Shown: positions 13,801 through 28,800 of the stretch, piece after piece
How the letters are laid out: every line of letters begins with the position of its first letter
How positions within the stretch are numbered: the first letter of the stretch is position 1
NCBI GenBank assembly: GCA_911728455.2
Contig: OU452222.1
Location: 10,261,575-10,325,574, forward strand
DNA from: Marthasterias glacialis
Lineage: Eukaryota; Echinodermata; Asteroidea; Forcipulatida; Asteriidae
Length of the DNA: 64,000 nucleotides
Direction of reading: 5' to 3'
Position numbers and translations under genes: made by a program
Notes under the pieces: model-generated
Databases searched by the model: none
What the model was told of the DNA's origin: nothing
The model's input: only the letters and a program-made list of their open reading frames with translations

Positions 13801-16800
13801 CTATTAACCCCCTATGGTTTGTCGGAGAGTCTGACATCTTTAAAGATACATACACTGCAGTGCATGTAGTGTATATAGCTTTGGTGATCAGAATTGACAG
13901 CTCACAGGTCTCAAATTCACACCAACATTGAGCAAACATTGGAGGAAGGTGGCAGTTTCATGGCTGACCCTTGCTATTGACAAAAATGGTTTGCCATGGT
14001 GTATATTTCCTCATAGTAGTGCCCTTTACCAGGGGAAAATTTGCACTGTCCCTAGTAAGAAATCATGAACTCACTTGGTATAAAGCCGTTACTGGTACCA
14101 AACCAATTGTTACTGAACAATATTTCCATCTGAAATACTGAGCACCAGGCCTGATACTCCACTCTTGCAAGGGCAAGGCAGTTTTTCCTTAAAAGCGGGC
14201 ACCTCTGTCAGGGAAATGTAAATTTCAACAGGAACATTTCAAGGAAGGGCATCAAGGCAATTGCCTCAGCTGCCTCCATGAAGCAGGTCTGGAGAACCAA
14301 GTTTGTTGAGTAGTGATGGTGCTTAAAAAAAACTGAAAAGAGTTGTGTACCATCTCTTTAAGCTGAATCCAATCCAGTTGGGTTAATCCCCTCCTGGGGC
14401 AGTCCTGAAGCAAATACAGGGGCCTTGTGCCTGAGGGGAGCTTGGCAAAGTGCCCTGGCTAAGGATTATCTACACTTCCACTTGGCCTCTTGATTATGCG
14501 GTTTTTTCTTCTTTTTTGTAGGATAATTTAATATAGAATTTCTTCAACTGCCAGAGGTTTAATTCAAGGTTGAAACTTTGAATATTTTGTAAACAGTCTT
14601 GGGAAGATGAGTCTTATTTAGTGAGGAAAATTATTGAAATTATGGAGAAAACTAGGCGGGTACTTTTGTCTGTGAGGAAGAAAATCAAATAAGTGCACCA
14701 TTCCACGCTGGATAAGATTTGTTAAAAATACAAAAAATAGAACAATTTCTGTAAGTTTTCCCATGGTAGGAAATTTGATTAGAAACATATTGCAACCCGT
14801 TTTGTCACTGCTTTGTAATTATCAATCCAGATACTTTGGGTCACCCACATCAGCACATTTGGGAGCATGGCATCTGTGCTATATTGATTCTGTAAATTTC
14901 ATGGTAGCTTTCCGAAGGAAAAAGCCTTGTATTATTTATTGAGTGTGACTTTTATTTACTGATTTTGATCTTGGATGTGTAGCAAATTTGGGCACTCAGT
15001 ATCGAAAAAAAAAAAACAACTTTTGACTCAGACCAACCACGTTGAAAGAGCTTTGAAAAATTCACTGATAGTTTGTTAAAATTGTGTGGTTCCGTTTTGC
15101 CCAACGAATTTAAGATACGTATTTATTGCGGGATACGATTTTTAAGAAGAACGCTTCATCTCATCCGTCTTAATGAGTCTGTTGTTCCCTTGATTATCCT
15201 AATGATGTAATGTAAATAAAGTACACAACTTGTTCATCTTCCCAATAAGAAAAACAATGAAAGCATAACAAGGGAATATTTATCAAATTTACCAGGAGGA
15301 CTGCATGGCCAAAAGAAATGCTTAAATAAAAAGATCACACATGAAGTATTAGTGCTGACATTGCAATACTGATTTAAAGGGAAGGTCCATAAAGCGTATT
15401 AGGAATCATTGTAATTTTTTTTTTAAATTTTAAAAGCCAATTAAGGAAGAAGACTGTTTTATTCCAGTCATTATCCCACTTTAGGAGCTTCAAGCATGAG
15501 CTAGATGCACCACTGTCTGTGATAATACTTCAAGTAGACCATTCATTGGCAGACCATTCATTGTACTGTTATAGTTTGGCTGGCTCCTGTGGGACATGTC
15601 GAGCACCATTGGACCATAGACAGCTCTTGATTGAACTGTGGTCAGTTCTTGGATGGCAGGCCATTCCTTGAATTGGACATGGTTCAGGTGGCCAGTCTGG
15701 TGCATATTTTGGCCCTCAGAAATCATCAGGTTGGATAGGGCATAAGCTGCAGAGTCTGCAGGTCTAGGGGGGGGGGGGGGCACTGAAAAGCAATTCCCCT
15801 GTGCCCCCCTAATGAAAAAATCCTGGCTACGCCGCTGTGCAGGTCCTATGTGCTTGCTCAGTTGTTATTGGTTAAGTAAAGTTTGAGAAAAGTTTGCATT
15901 GTGTTCCTCCTACTCTTCCAAAATGCCAAACCCAGGTTAGTGATTTGTCTGAAATCTTTTGACCGTAAAATGTCTCATTTTCTACATTTCTTGATCTCCT
16001 GATGAAGCTGTGAAGGAAACCATAGAGCAGGGGGAAACAAAATCAACAATACTGCACATTCTACATGTATATAACTTCTGGTTCACTGGGGAGAAAGAAA
16101 ACTTCACTAATATATTGTAGATAATTGATTCTCCCGTGGTTTTTGTTTGTTTGTTTGTTTGTTTATTTGTTGGGTTGTTTGTTTTTGTTTGTTTGTTTGT
16201 TGTTGTTCTTCTTGTTTTTTTTTTTTTTTTGGGGGGGGGGGTGGGCTGACATCGTGCACAATTTGGTCTATGTTTAAATCAAAAACTTTGTTTTCAATGT
16301 ATGGTGTTAGCACTGATCTTGATTTAAATTTTCTTTTTGTTTCGTTCTTGAATCTTGAACCGTGAAAGTTAATTTTGAGAATAATACAACTTAATGCACC
16401 AAAATGTTGAAGATAAACGAAAGAGTTAGCTGACTGATTTTTCAAGAAGGGTGATAAAATTGTCACCTCAGGCAGAACAATCTCAAAAATGTAAAAGAAA
16501 TATATTTACAAGTTCTCTGCCGTAATTGTGTTTTGCAGAAAGAATTAATAATGTTTCAATGTAAAGAAAAACTTGTGTTACGAATATTATTTCCCAAAAT
16601 GACCAAATAATCTGGGAATAGCTTTTAATTATCTTGAAATGTCACATATGGATTTCTACATCAATCCACTTTGACATTTGGCAAATCTATTGGCCGGTTG
16701 TTGACTGTATAAGCACATCCTTTTATCAAAACATTCCATCCAGTTTGAGATATTATCAAGAAAATGCTCTATCTGTCTCTCTTGTCTTTTTGCAGAATAA

Positions 16801-19800
16801 GTGTCTGCCAGACAAATTTAACACCCTGGTGAATAAAATTCATTTTGTTGGGGTGGGAGAGTCAAGCGCAAACCTGGCATTTTTATATGAGTTGACGTTA
16901 AATACAGTGTGAAGTTTAATTGCATTACAAGTCATGGTCTTGACTGTCTTGCCGAGTGTGTCCTGGTTTTGGCAAGGCCAAACTCAATTGTCTGTGTCTT
17001 AACAAGAGAATCTACTATGAATTCTCTACAATTTTTAACATGAATGTTATAAAAGGGATGGAACATGCTTTTGGAAGAGTTATTTATTCCAGTTTATTTT
17101 CTCCTTTTTTACCGTAAATTTTGGAATATTAGCCGATGCTTTTAAGTCGTTAACATTCTCCGCTGGTTATGTATTCAGGCGGCTTATACAGTGATATGTT
17201 ATGTAAGCTTGGGCAGTTTTGACTAAAAATTGACACTGTCAAATTTGTTCGACTTTAATTTATTTTTAATGACAAAAAACCAGCAACTGAAAAACAATCA
17301 CAAATTCACTTTTCAAGTCTGTACATGATATAATATTGATTTACAGTTTCATGAAAAAAGTTGTGATTATTTGAAATGAAACGTCTGCATCTATTACATT
17401 CCATAATGCTTATTTCTACTATGGTTTTGCAAGACATAAAACTCGCAATAATTTTGAGTAAGTTTCAAGAGACATTCAACCTAATCTTAGTGCAATAGGT
17501 GCCACAAATTTGTGTGAAACACTCAAAGACTGTTTGAAATGCTTCTAGAAGTGTGCGCAGTATCCAGCCATCATTCTCAAATGTAACAGACACTTTTGTT
17601 TCTCACTGCCTCCTTATCTTTGGCTGTGTCTGAATTTAGTGACTTTGGGTACAGCTGTGGCCATTAGCAGTATTAATAATCTTGAATAAAAGGCCTTTTC
17701 AGTGATCTTGTGTTACCATAGCCACTGCCAAAACCGTCAGTTCATACACAGCCTTTGCCTGACCTGAAGTCTGCACCCAACTTTGAACCAATGAACTGTT
17801 GATAACAGCTCCCCATGGTCGTGTGAAATTGTTGGCAAATAATGCACACTGGTTCTTTTGTGAGCTTACACAACAGTGTTACACATGTTTTAGCTCTCCA
17901 AGACAAGGATATTGCTTGTTCATTTCAATGTCCTTCATTGTTTGTTTGTGGGGACAGCGACACGTTTTTTATATCATGCCCCATTAGGCCTGAAGTCAAT
18001 TTTCGCCTGATGTGTTTCAGCAGGGAGTGGAATTACATCTTGAAAAAGTGCAATAAGTATCAAGATAGAGGGCAGGAATGCTGAAACTAAATATTTTGTT
18101 GTTGTTGAACTAAAATTGCGATCTAGACTCCAGAGGTGAAGTTCAAAGAACTTTTTATAATATGCAAAATACTCAGTAATTTGCTGAGGTACATGTAGCT
18201 TGGAAAACATTTTATGTACTCTGTCTAGCTTATGATCTCCCAAGGTAAAATGAGGAACAGACACTGAAGTAATTCGTCACTGAAAATGGACAAGTAGGAA
18301 ATGTGTGAATAGAAAATGATAGGGATTGCCCATTGCAATTTAAAAAGAAAACGGCAGAATCAATTGTATGGGATGAGGGGTGGGTCTTTTAAATTGTCCT
18401 ATGGACTTTCATAGGTGTAACCATCTTGCTTTTCTCTCATTCAGTCCAATGTTACAAAACCGAGACTGGAAGGAATGCAAATGTAATCCCATTGATAATC
18501 TAGTAATGTAATTCTCATAATTGCTTTAATTCATTGAAAGTGTACGTACTGTACGTACATGTTGCTGATCACTACTGCTGTTGGTTTGATATTCAATGTA
18601 CAATATTCGGGCATTCAACTTTTAACTGGATCAGATGATTTCCCAATTTTGTTCTTGTTTTTTTTTTTTTTTTTTTTGTTCCATAGTGAACTGAAAAACA
18701 CTGAACAAACATTCATGTCCAAGGCATTCCCCCCATTTTTTTATTATGAAGTTGTAGGCCTATGTCTTCATATTAGAAGAGTGACTTTAAAACACTTCCC
18801 ATCCAACTTAAAGATTTCAACAATTTCGTCTCATTAAATTCATTCCCCCTGAAGTATGTTGCATGATCTTGAGCCTATGGTATGTAATCCTGCCTATTTC
18901 CATGATGTACAATGTACATGTACATTATTCTGTTTATTTCTTGCATCTCTTGTGATAGGATCGATCTATCCCGAGTATATTTGTTGCTTGTCTCTGCTGC
19001 ATATTGGCTTTAGGCTTAATTCATTTGATTTATTTGCACTGCACTTGTCTTGCGAGAATACTCGGCTATTCTGGCAGATTTGTACAGCTACCCACTGTAA
19101 TACTCAAAGATTTTTTTTGTCCCTCCTTTTTTTTTAACAAAATTAATCTAATTCATAATTTTGGGGATAAAAGGGAACTTTACGTGGGGTGGAGCAAGCA
19201 GAAATGTTGATGTATTCTTGGGATGGCATTTCATTTGTGCATTAAAAGCCAATCTAAGGTGTGTGCTTCGCATGTCCTCTCGTGGTCATGACAGACAATC
19301 TTCATTGCAAGTTAGGACTTGTCCTGTTGCAAATTTATTTCAAGTATTGTGCATGCAAGCACACCTTCGTCACATTGTTTTTTTTTCTCCAAGAGGCCCT
19401 ATTATGTGATAAAACCCCTAAGGCATACAAACAGTATGATGTGCATAGTGTAAGCCATTGGGTGTCTTTTTGATCACTCTGCTATACGAGTCATTTAAAT
19501 ATGTAAGGGCTCTACACATGTAAATGATGTAAATGACTGATAATTGCGGGTTGACCAAAAGGACTTAACTTTGAGTGGAAATGAACAATTTGACACCCTT
19601 ACATCCTTGTGTTGAATTTTCAGCCAAATTTGAACTCTCTACTTTGTCCAATCCTGGCCAACCATCTATGTGCAATAGCGGAACCGGGGAAGGGGACCAG
19701 GGAGGGGAGGGAGTGCCACCCCCCACTTATTTAGAACCCTTGTCCCCCTCCTGCCCCCAAAATGAGATCGAAAAAGTGCACAAATGAATGGTTCCATACA

Positions 19801-22800
19801 TATCAATTATGTCTTTGCCCCTGCTTGCCCCCCCCCCCAAAAAAAGAAAGAAAAAAAAAGGAAAAGAATATGAAAATGTCTGGTTACACCACTGCCCATG
19901 TATGAAACCATTGTCTCTGCAGGCCTACTGTGACATGTACATGTACAGTAGAACCCTGAGGTGTTAATAATTTTAATAACCATTATATGCTTCCAGATTT
20001 GAGAATGTACTGGTGCCCTTTTGTATGCACTTGTCAGCATGGGTTTTCCCCCATTTTCTCGGAATCCCCAGACATGATCTATATTTAAAAAAATGGTTTT
20101 TCCATATTTTTATGGCGCATAGTGTGCATCCTCTGTGCATTCTCTGTATGTTCAAATAATGTTACAAAGGTCGAGTCTACAGATTGTTTGCTTGTGGCTG
20201 AATTTAATTTTGTAACTAAGCATCCCACATCATTAAAGGGAGTGAATTGCATGGTCTTTGCCTTTTGTGTGTTTCCTCTGTTTAAATTTTTTTATACAAA
20301 TTACAAAGTTGCATGTCTAATAAAAATGTAAAATGTTCATCAAAATCCTCTCCAAGAAGTCTGGCTGGCTACTTCAGTGTTAGAAAAACACTAACAGGGA
20401 CTGGTACAATACAATACAATACAATACAATACAATACAATACAATTCATTTATTCATCATGCAACATACATGAAATTTGTTGTCCTTTGCACAGCAGCAG
20501 TAACATCTTAAACAACATAGTAAAGGTACATTAAACCAAGGGCGTCGGTTGCTACCAAAAATTGAATGTGGTATTTAAAAAAGCTGACGGACAAGTGAAA
20601 AGACAAGCTAAATGGTCCCACTTGACCTACTGACCAGTCAAGTTTAAGGTTAACCATGGAGGAAGGAAATTGGTTAAATCCTGGAGGTCTATTTACATTA
20701 TTTATCTCTTTCTGGTAATGGAGCCAAGAGATCCTCAAAAGTGAGGAACATTGTCATGGAGATGCATGTATAGTCACAGTCGTAATTCAGATCATTAAGT
20801 ACATGTAACTGTGTTTACTGATCTGATATACAGCTTGTTTTGATGTAACACTCACTCCTCCTAAATGGATCTATGTACATAAAGCCTTAAGGGGGTCCAG
20901 AGAGCCTGCTCAAGTAGTCAGTCTGTCTGGCTCGGCGCGATAACGGTCAGTGACGACTACGATACGCTAACCTCCAAAGCGGTCAATGAGGGCAGCCGGT
21001 CCCTTCCTCTGGGCTATTTTTGAGAAAAGCCTTCTTCGTTTTCCCGCGTACGTAGTTTTGATAGCAGCCAGAGGTTGTTCAGTTTGGTAGTGTCGGATTA
21101 GGGATCCTGTAGACGGATTTAAGTTTAATAAGGTGATTCTGATTAGAGCTCAGACAGTCAAATGCAGGAGTTGATTTAAAGCTTGACACACACAGTCATC
21201 CTTACCTTTAAGTTGAAAAGGCAACGCACAATGGCTGCTGGATCAAGGGGGTTTTAAACCAATGTGCAAAGCATTGAATACCTTACTTATTGCAGTGCCT
21301 GTAAATTACACAGCATACTTAAGTGTACAATACAAATTACAGTTAAGCATAAACCTGGTATTTGTTCCCACGTTTCTTTGATAAAGTACCAAATAAAACC
21401 AACATCGTTGGGAGAGAGATCGCTCTTTAAAAAGACAGGTTTACTTTGTGCTAATCAACGTGTCAAAGTTGCATCTATATGACACTAAAAAAGAAAAAAA
21501 AAGAAGAAGAAAAGCACACTTGTATTTATGTTTTAATTGTTTTGTTAATTTATTCCTGATACTTCACAGAGGCAACGGAGGCAATTGCCTCCGTTGCCCC
21601 CGGTCATTGCCTTGGTGCCCTTGAAATTTTCCAATAGAAATTTACAATTTCCTCATAGAGGTGCCTTTATTAAGAAGAAAATGCCTTGGTGCTCCTGCCC
21701 TTTCAAGAATGAAGCAATCAGGCCTGTTTATTTAAACATATTTTCGTTACTTTTTTAAAAAACCCGTCATGGACTTGACCCCAGGGTCATCTTCATGTCT
21801 GCATGTTCTTCTTCGTCGGCCATTAAGTTTAAACGATGCTTGGCAAGGGTCTATGGTACATGTATACGTATTTGGAGGACTGCAGAATATTAATGTAGTT
21901 ATCATATGCACTTGTATACTGTATGTAATTTTATTATTTGTGTTCACGTTTGGAGGGTTATAAAAAATGTAAATGCCAACTCATTGCACACTCGATCGAA
22001 AATGTTTCATAAAATTATGTTAATGGAATAGTATTCAGCTGTGTATGATCATAGGATGAAGTGCATTGATCAAGTCACTGTACTTTTTTTTAATAATCTT
22101 ACTGCACTTACATTCTCAAAGACATTAGAGAGTATTTTCTGATTGATTTTATTTTATGTTTTGTTGGTTAAAGAGACGGTACAGCATGTTGTGAACCAGG
22201 GCTGTTGATGAACTTTGCAAATGTTAAATCCCTCAGTTATTAAAAGACTGCCTGGTCGTCAATGTTCGTAAATCCTTCATACCGTGAATGCAGGCAGAAT
22301 ACATGAACTCATTCCTCTGGCAGCAACTGGGACACGTACATGCTGATGAAGCGCACTTAGCACTTTGTATCAATGTGCTTTGGAAAAGGGCACTCTTGAT
22401 AAGAGCCAGACAGCTTAAAACTAAAAGGGTAAACCCTGCACAACATTCAATATAACCAAATCTAGATTTGAATTCCTACATGTACCTGTATATATGCTCA
22501 ATCTTAATGTAACAACTAATTATGCAGAGTATAATGACATTCCTCAGTGAGATTGTCACAGCTGAAGCTTTAACAATTTATTTATACAGTATGTTGCAAT
22601 AGAAGGAAAAGATTGTATATGTATGGGCCTATTTGTTTCAGGCCTGGGATTAAATTCTGACAGGAGGCTGGGCCACTTTTTCTGCTGTAACAAGGGCAGT
22701 CTTAAAGGGCACATCCATGAACATATTAATTGATTGGTAGGCCTGGTGCTTCACTGAGGCAACAGAGGCAACTGCCTCCACGCCCCCTGGTCATTGCCTT

Positions 22801-25800
22801 GGTGCCCCATTGAAGTTGCCTTTGTCAAGGAGAAGCTGCCTTGCCCGTTCAAGAATGAAGTATGAGGCTTATATCGGTGTCACTGCTAAGAATAAGGCAA
22901 CAGAGGCCACTGAAATTTCAAGAAACATTAGACGATTCAAGAAACTAAAATCTGTAAAGATGACAATAAATCATTTATTTAAGAATACAGTTGGGTTTAT
23001 TTTGGGCAGGGGGGCGGGAGTACAGAGTGAAGGTTACATACATGTAAAGATGATTGAGATTGAAGCATAATACAAATTACATTGCTAATGTGTGTGTGTG
23101 TATGTTGCAAAGCGCTTGGGTTGATTTCTTCTACAGCGGCATCCAGGGTAGAATTCCCCTGGGCTATCTATCTTGTTTGCATTTCTTTCTGCCTTTTTTG
23201 TTTTCCTTCTCTTGCATCCATCGTCCTCCTTAGTCACTTGCTTGATTGCACCAACCTGCGTCATACTCACTTACAACAGCTCCAACAGAGAGGGTTAAAA
23301 GCTTGCCAGCGCATGCTCTGATTTTAACGGTCGTTGGGTATGTGTTCGCAGTGTTTTGTGACATATTGCGTGTTCATCCGTACCTCGGCAGTTTTGGAAG
23401 GGGAAAATAAATGAAACAGCTGTCTTAGGAGCAGCTGTTTGTCATTCTAAATATCATGTTTCTGTCTCGTGTTTCTCACCAGGCATGTAAGACAATTATT
23501 TCAAGCATCTCATGTTGTGCTTTGTTTTTGCTTTTTTTATTGATGATACAATGTGATGAGCAGAAACTTGGACAGGTTTGTTTATGAGAGCAGGAGGTTC
23601 TGACAGAGTATTTTCAAGACCCTGTCTCAGGCTGCACTGTTTCAGAAGGCAAGGAATAATGCCTGTAATTTCTGTACACTGTGTTAACATTGCCCCCCCC
23701 CCCCTTTGCAAGTTGCCCTTGCCTTGGACTTGGTGCCCCATGAAATTATTATTTTTTTTTTATGAGGAAGGAGATTTTTTTTTTCAAGAAGGAGATTTCA
23801 GGTCTGTGATACATGTACAGTATCACAGCGATAGTGAGAAAATCTTTTTATCAAGCCAGTACATTATTTGATGCACTAATTAATTCAAATGCAATGCCAA
23901 TGTTGACATCACAATTTTGTTCATACTTCATACACGCTGAACTGTGCTCAACTTTGCAAGCGTTTTCATGCGACCCTTCTTCATTGTGAATTGCTTTGTA
24001 CCGGGCTGAAAGCAGACTGTGGCGATTGTCAGCACTGAATGCAACGATGAGGGGTCCGATGAAAAGGGACTAGGGGATGTCGCCAGTGTTTTTTGTTCAC
24101 AGGAGAGCTACACGGAAGGATACATATCACGTCTCCAGTCATACTCTGTTCAAAATGTTGTTGTTCATTATACATAGGACTTTGTGTATTGTGATTTGCA
24201 CTATCCGGTGCAAAGTTCACACTCACACATACTATAGACATTACTCAAAAAGTTACCGTACCTTACACGCACGCAAACTCACTCATATTCAGCTCACCAA
24301 TAGAGGGCACCAGTCATGTACATGTATATTCCACGAAACTGACTTAGCTGCAAGATCGTGAAAGTATATCACCCGCGAACGACGACTACCTGTAGTAGGT
24401 AGTGTATAGTAATACTAGCATGGTAGTTATGTAACAAGAACTGCTAATAACGTCTTGACCAAGACTAACTACATTCACAAACTATTCAATGCTAGCATGA
24501 ACCAAACAATTTCTGATGAAAACTTTGAAGTTCCTACATACTAAAAACAAAAGATGCAATTTCTATTTTAAAAATCGTTGTGATGGGTATTGGTTTATTC
24601 ACTATGAGTGAATATCCTCTACATGTCAAAGATTGAAACTATGCTGTGTATTCCATGTTAAATGTATGGTATATAACCAACTATAATATACCAAGACGAT
24701 CTCAGACACGCTCTGATCACAAGGAGTGCCCAGAAAGCTACATGTCCTCCTCTTAGGTCAAGGTGACAGTGTTTTCTTCATGCTATCTGAATATTCCAAG
24801 ACCTGATCAATCAATCAATCAAATTGTCTCTGAAGCGGTAAATCGTCCACCTGCAGAGGATCAAAATACCGCTCAGACTTATCACACCAGGGGATTGGAC
24901 CATAATTGGATGAATATTTGCATACCACCAGAAATAAAAGCAGGATTTACAAAGTCATCTCTCTCTACCTTAACCAGTTCCTGCCGGGAATCTTCCATTT
25001 TTCCCCGAATCCCCGTCCAGCCTGACAGAATTGCTAGAATCGTTTTTCTTTGAGAGTACCACTGGCATAAAGAAACCTTGATTTGGCAAAGCCAAGGGAC
25101 TTGGCAAAGCCAAGGGACTTGGCAAAGCCAAGAGAACAAAGAATCTCTTTGAAGTACCAAGATTTTAGTTTTCTCTATCGAGAAAATGTCAAATACATGC
25201 ACCTTGATTTGGTCCTAACTCCAGCGTTGAATCCCCAGTTCACTCTGACTATTCTTACCTCCATTCAGTTTCAGCCAAAATACAGTGAAGAAACAATGGT
25301 GGAAGCCTCTTGATTTCTTGCACTCCTCTTCTTGGTACAAAAGGACAATGGTCTGGAATCGGGGATTACGCAATATTTAACCCCCACACATTGGGTGAAA
25401 ATATGCAAAATATTCTGCACCATCTGTCCTGTTTGTTACGGTGAAACAAGAAATAAAGCATTGCATGGTGAGTGCATACTCTGTGCACACTCCGAAACCA
25501 AATGTCTGGGTGACTTTTTTCCTATTTTTAGATTTTACACAATGGTGTGTTTAAACGTTACCCGTTTGCTGGCTCAGGTTTGTGTGTACATGACATCCGG
25601 CGTCTAATGGTTAAGTGTTGTGTTTTTAATATTTACGTGTTATTATTATTAACACTTTTGTGTGTGTGTGTGAGTTATGGGGGGAATTTGAGGGCAAGAT
25701 TAAGAAGCTTTCAATTGCTTTCGCCCTGAGAAAGTCTTTCAACTAAAATTCAAGGTTTTTTTCGTGAAATTATACAAGTGCTCTGCAGGTGTCGTATCTT

Positions 25801-28800
25801 TGTTTCATAAAGTTTGATTCAAAATTCATTCACCTGCTTATATTTCTTCCTCTCCAGCTCTGTATTGATAAAATAACATGTTGTATTCACGTTGAATTTA
25901 TCCGTAATTAATGATTCTTTTTTAATTAATAGGTGCCTTTTGACGGCCTTCTGTAAATATTGAATTACCTGTCAAGGAATGGCTAGTTTGCCACATTCAC
26001 AGTTTACAGTTAATTCTGGCGGCTAATTTTCAGGTTCAGTCTGAGGGTAATTAGATGTTGAAACAAGGAGAGGCCGCCCCCCTTTGGCAGCTCATTTTTT
26101 TTTGTCTGGCTGGTTAAGCTTGGCAGAGAGACAAACAAAATATATCATCTGCTTTCAGACACATGTCCTCTAGGCTGATGGCGAGTGCCATGGTTACGTA
26201 GCCATGGTTACCGACCATGCTTATACTTTGCAAGGGTACCTGGCGTCTGTCAGCTGTGTGTTATTCTTTTCAGACGGTGGGGCTTCATTCGGAAATCTCT
26301 CTAAAGGTGAAAGCTTTTTGTGCGTCAAACGTCTGTTGAATAACTTGTCAGGTTCGGGTTGAATTAATGAAGAAAAATTTTTCAACAATATCAGGGTTTA
26401 ATTCCATACAGTGATCTTAACAATGATTGTTTGGAGAAAAGCATTCAGAATGACAACTAATTGATGGTAATTCTTGTGAAGTCTAAAAGCAGCAAGCTTT
26501 CAGAACCGTAACAGTACTGTCTTGAGACTTGACTTGAGACTTGCTCTCAAGCACTGGAGACTTGATTTGAGTCTTTCCCTTAATGAGATTCCACCCTAGG
26601 GAATCGAGACTTACTTGAGAAGTTGTTCAAAACCTTTCATAACAGCTCTCATTATGTTCTTACATGTATGCATTAGCTATGGCCTTCCCTCATCGGAGCA
26701 GTACATCAACACACTCGAAACATATACAAATTCAATGTTTGAGGTGCATACAAATGTACATATTATGTGGGTCATGTATCAGTATTCTCTTTCTACAACT
26801 TAAAGGTGTTGGTTTTCCTTAACAAGTTAGTCGAGGTTCACTCTAGGTCACTATGTTCACTTACCATACATGTGTAGACAGACACATGTATGCCAGCGTA
26901 TGTCATGATGCACCACTATTGTATGACATTGACATTTTAATCATTTCTTGATTACGGGGAAAATCTATCTGTGGCTAGGTTCAATTACTGCTCTCCACAC
27001 ATGTTCTGAATATCAGATGGCTTAATTAAGTTATTATGTTCCCCATAAAGCTGGAGGGCTAAAAAAAATATTTCAGATGTTAAAATAACTTAAGTAGTAC
27101 AGTGTATGTTGCTCCATGTGCGTTGCAGTTGTATTTTTAAAAGAAAAAAACTTAAATTCTAATCACTTCCCCAGTTTGATCAAGCATTCCATGGATTTGT
27201 TACTACAACAATTACTTGGGGCTTGGAATACCAGGCCCAATTTTGTGGCACTTCTCACTGCAGAATATTGCACTCGAGGCCCGTAGAATCACGCATCATA
27301 GGGAGCCCAAAGCAGGGAATTCGGTGGAGTGCCATGAAATTGGGCCCAGGTCTTATCAAAGTGCCAAAAGAACGGGTGTTTACCCATCACTGTTGAGTAA
27401 GCCATCATCAGGAGGAATTTGACAGCACCTGTCCAGAACACCTAAGGAGTTAGGGGTTCAGCTTATCTACATTGTGGAGCTCCATGTCTACATGTACCCC
27501 AAGTCCTATATGATGGTTTTGTTAACTTGCAGAGTGCAGTATTTTCAATCGCAAACTCCCTGGCAAGGAAATGCCCCATTTTCTTCAGAAATCTTCAGCA
27601 TATGGTAATTCAAGACCTGATGCATAATTTAGTACAAGTATGTTGTAGGCTTCATCAGTTTGACCATGCAAGCAAACACTGATGAATCCATCAAACTTGG
27701 GCTAAATTAAAGGAGGGCTCTGAGGTATCACAAAATCCATGGATAAACACATCACAACTTCCTATTCATGAAACGATACTATCAAAATTGCTTCAAAAGA
27801 ACACAATCATATTCCGAGTAAAACATAAACCAAAATTTATTGAATGTAATATAAAGGCAGCCCGATATTAATGACAAAAAAACATGTATCTCAAGACACA
27901 GACTAAAATATTCCACAAGTGTTTCCTATAGTGCAAAGGTACATAAAGTACACCTGTACTTTAGTTGAATAATTAATGTTATTGTTTCACCGCGGACAGC
28001 ATCATTCACAGTTGAACACTGTCATTCCGTTGCAATCGTACATGTACATCGCAAGTATGGTTCACTGATCAGTCAATAGAATGCCAAGGTGACGGGATCG
28101 GACAATTTCCACAAGCCGATACACTAGGGACCATACTGTACACTACATGTTAAAGGCTGTGCAGCATCATAGGTTGAATTAACGATAGTACATTTTGTGT
28201 AAATTTCCATCAATACCTTATTAAAAATAAATACTCTGCATTACAAACCTGGAATTTCAAACTCAGTATGAAAAGGTGGTGTACATTTTGGAAAGGGCAT
28301 TTCTGTTGGAAAATCTATTGGAAATATTTTTGAAGGGGCACCAAGGCCATGATCAGGGGAAAACAGAGGCCATGGTCTTCTTGTATTTCCAGGCCAAGTT
28401 AGACCCCCCTGAGGAGTTAGTTCAGCTGATGATGAAGAAAACATGCATTGTTAAAATGGATTACCAGCCGGTGGTCCATTCTATCCTGGTGTCTGACCTG
28501 ACAAACCAACTGGGAAAACATTTCCAGAACAAGCTAACAAATGTCACAGGTTTTGTGTAACCATTGCAAATGTTTTGGTTCTGATAAAGCATGGATGCCT
28601 TTGATTTCTACAAACAATTCACCTGATGTGTAAATGCTTTTTTAACACGGCGCCTTGCAAAGGTTTAGGCAGGTGAGGCGGATCCATACGCAGCATGATT
28701 CTCAAGGAGAAACGTGATGATAGGAAGAAGATGATTGGGTCACTCAGAGGCCACCCCCCACCCCCTAAGGGGTTAAGTGCCAATACACATAACCTTCAAT

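Noticed and set aside
15490..15783. 97-codon minus-strand frame starting with a Pro run
   Set aside because: The Pro run is a poly-G tract of an interspersed element, no splice partners fit, and I recognised no domain.
16797..16912. Frame after a TTTTTGCAG acceptor (starts NKCLPDKFNTLVNK)
   Set aside because: It could be a terminal exon, but nothing upstream connects to it and no homology was recognised.
24882..25202. 106-codon minus-strand frame with a repeated WLCQVP unit
   Set aside because: It is produced by the 18-bp tandem repeat inside a 342-bp dispersed repeat; the second copy has stops.
28276..28560. 94-codon plus-strand frame in SLC7A6OS intron 1
   Set aside because: It overlaps a family A MITE fragment and has no linked exons.
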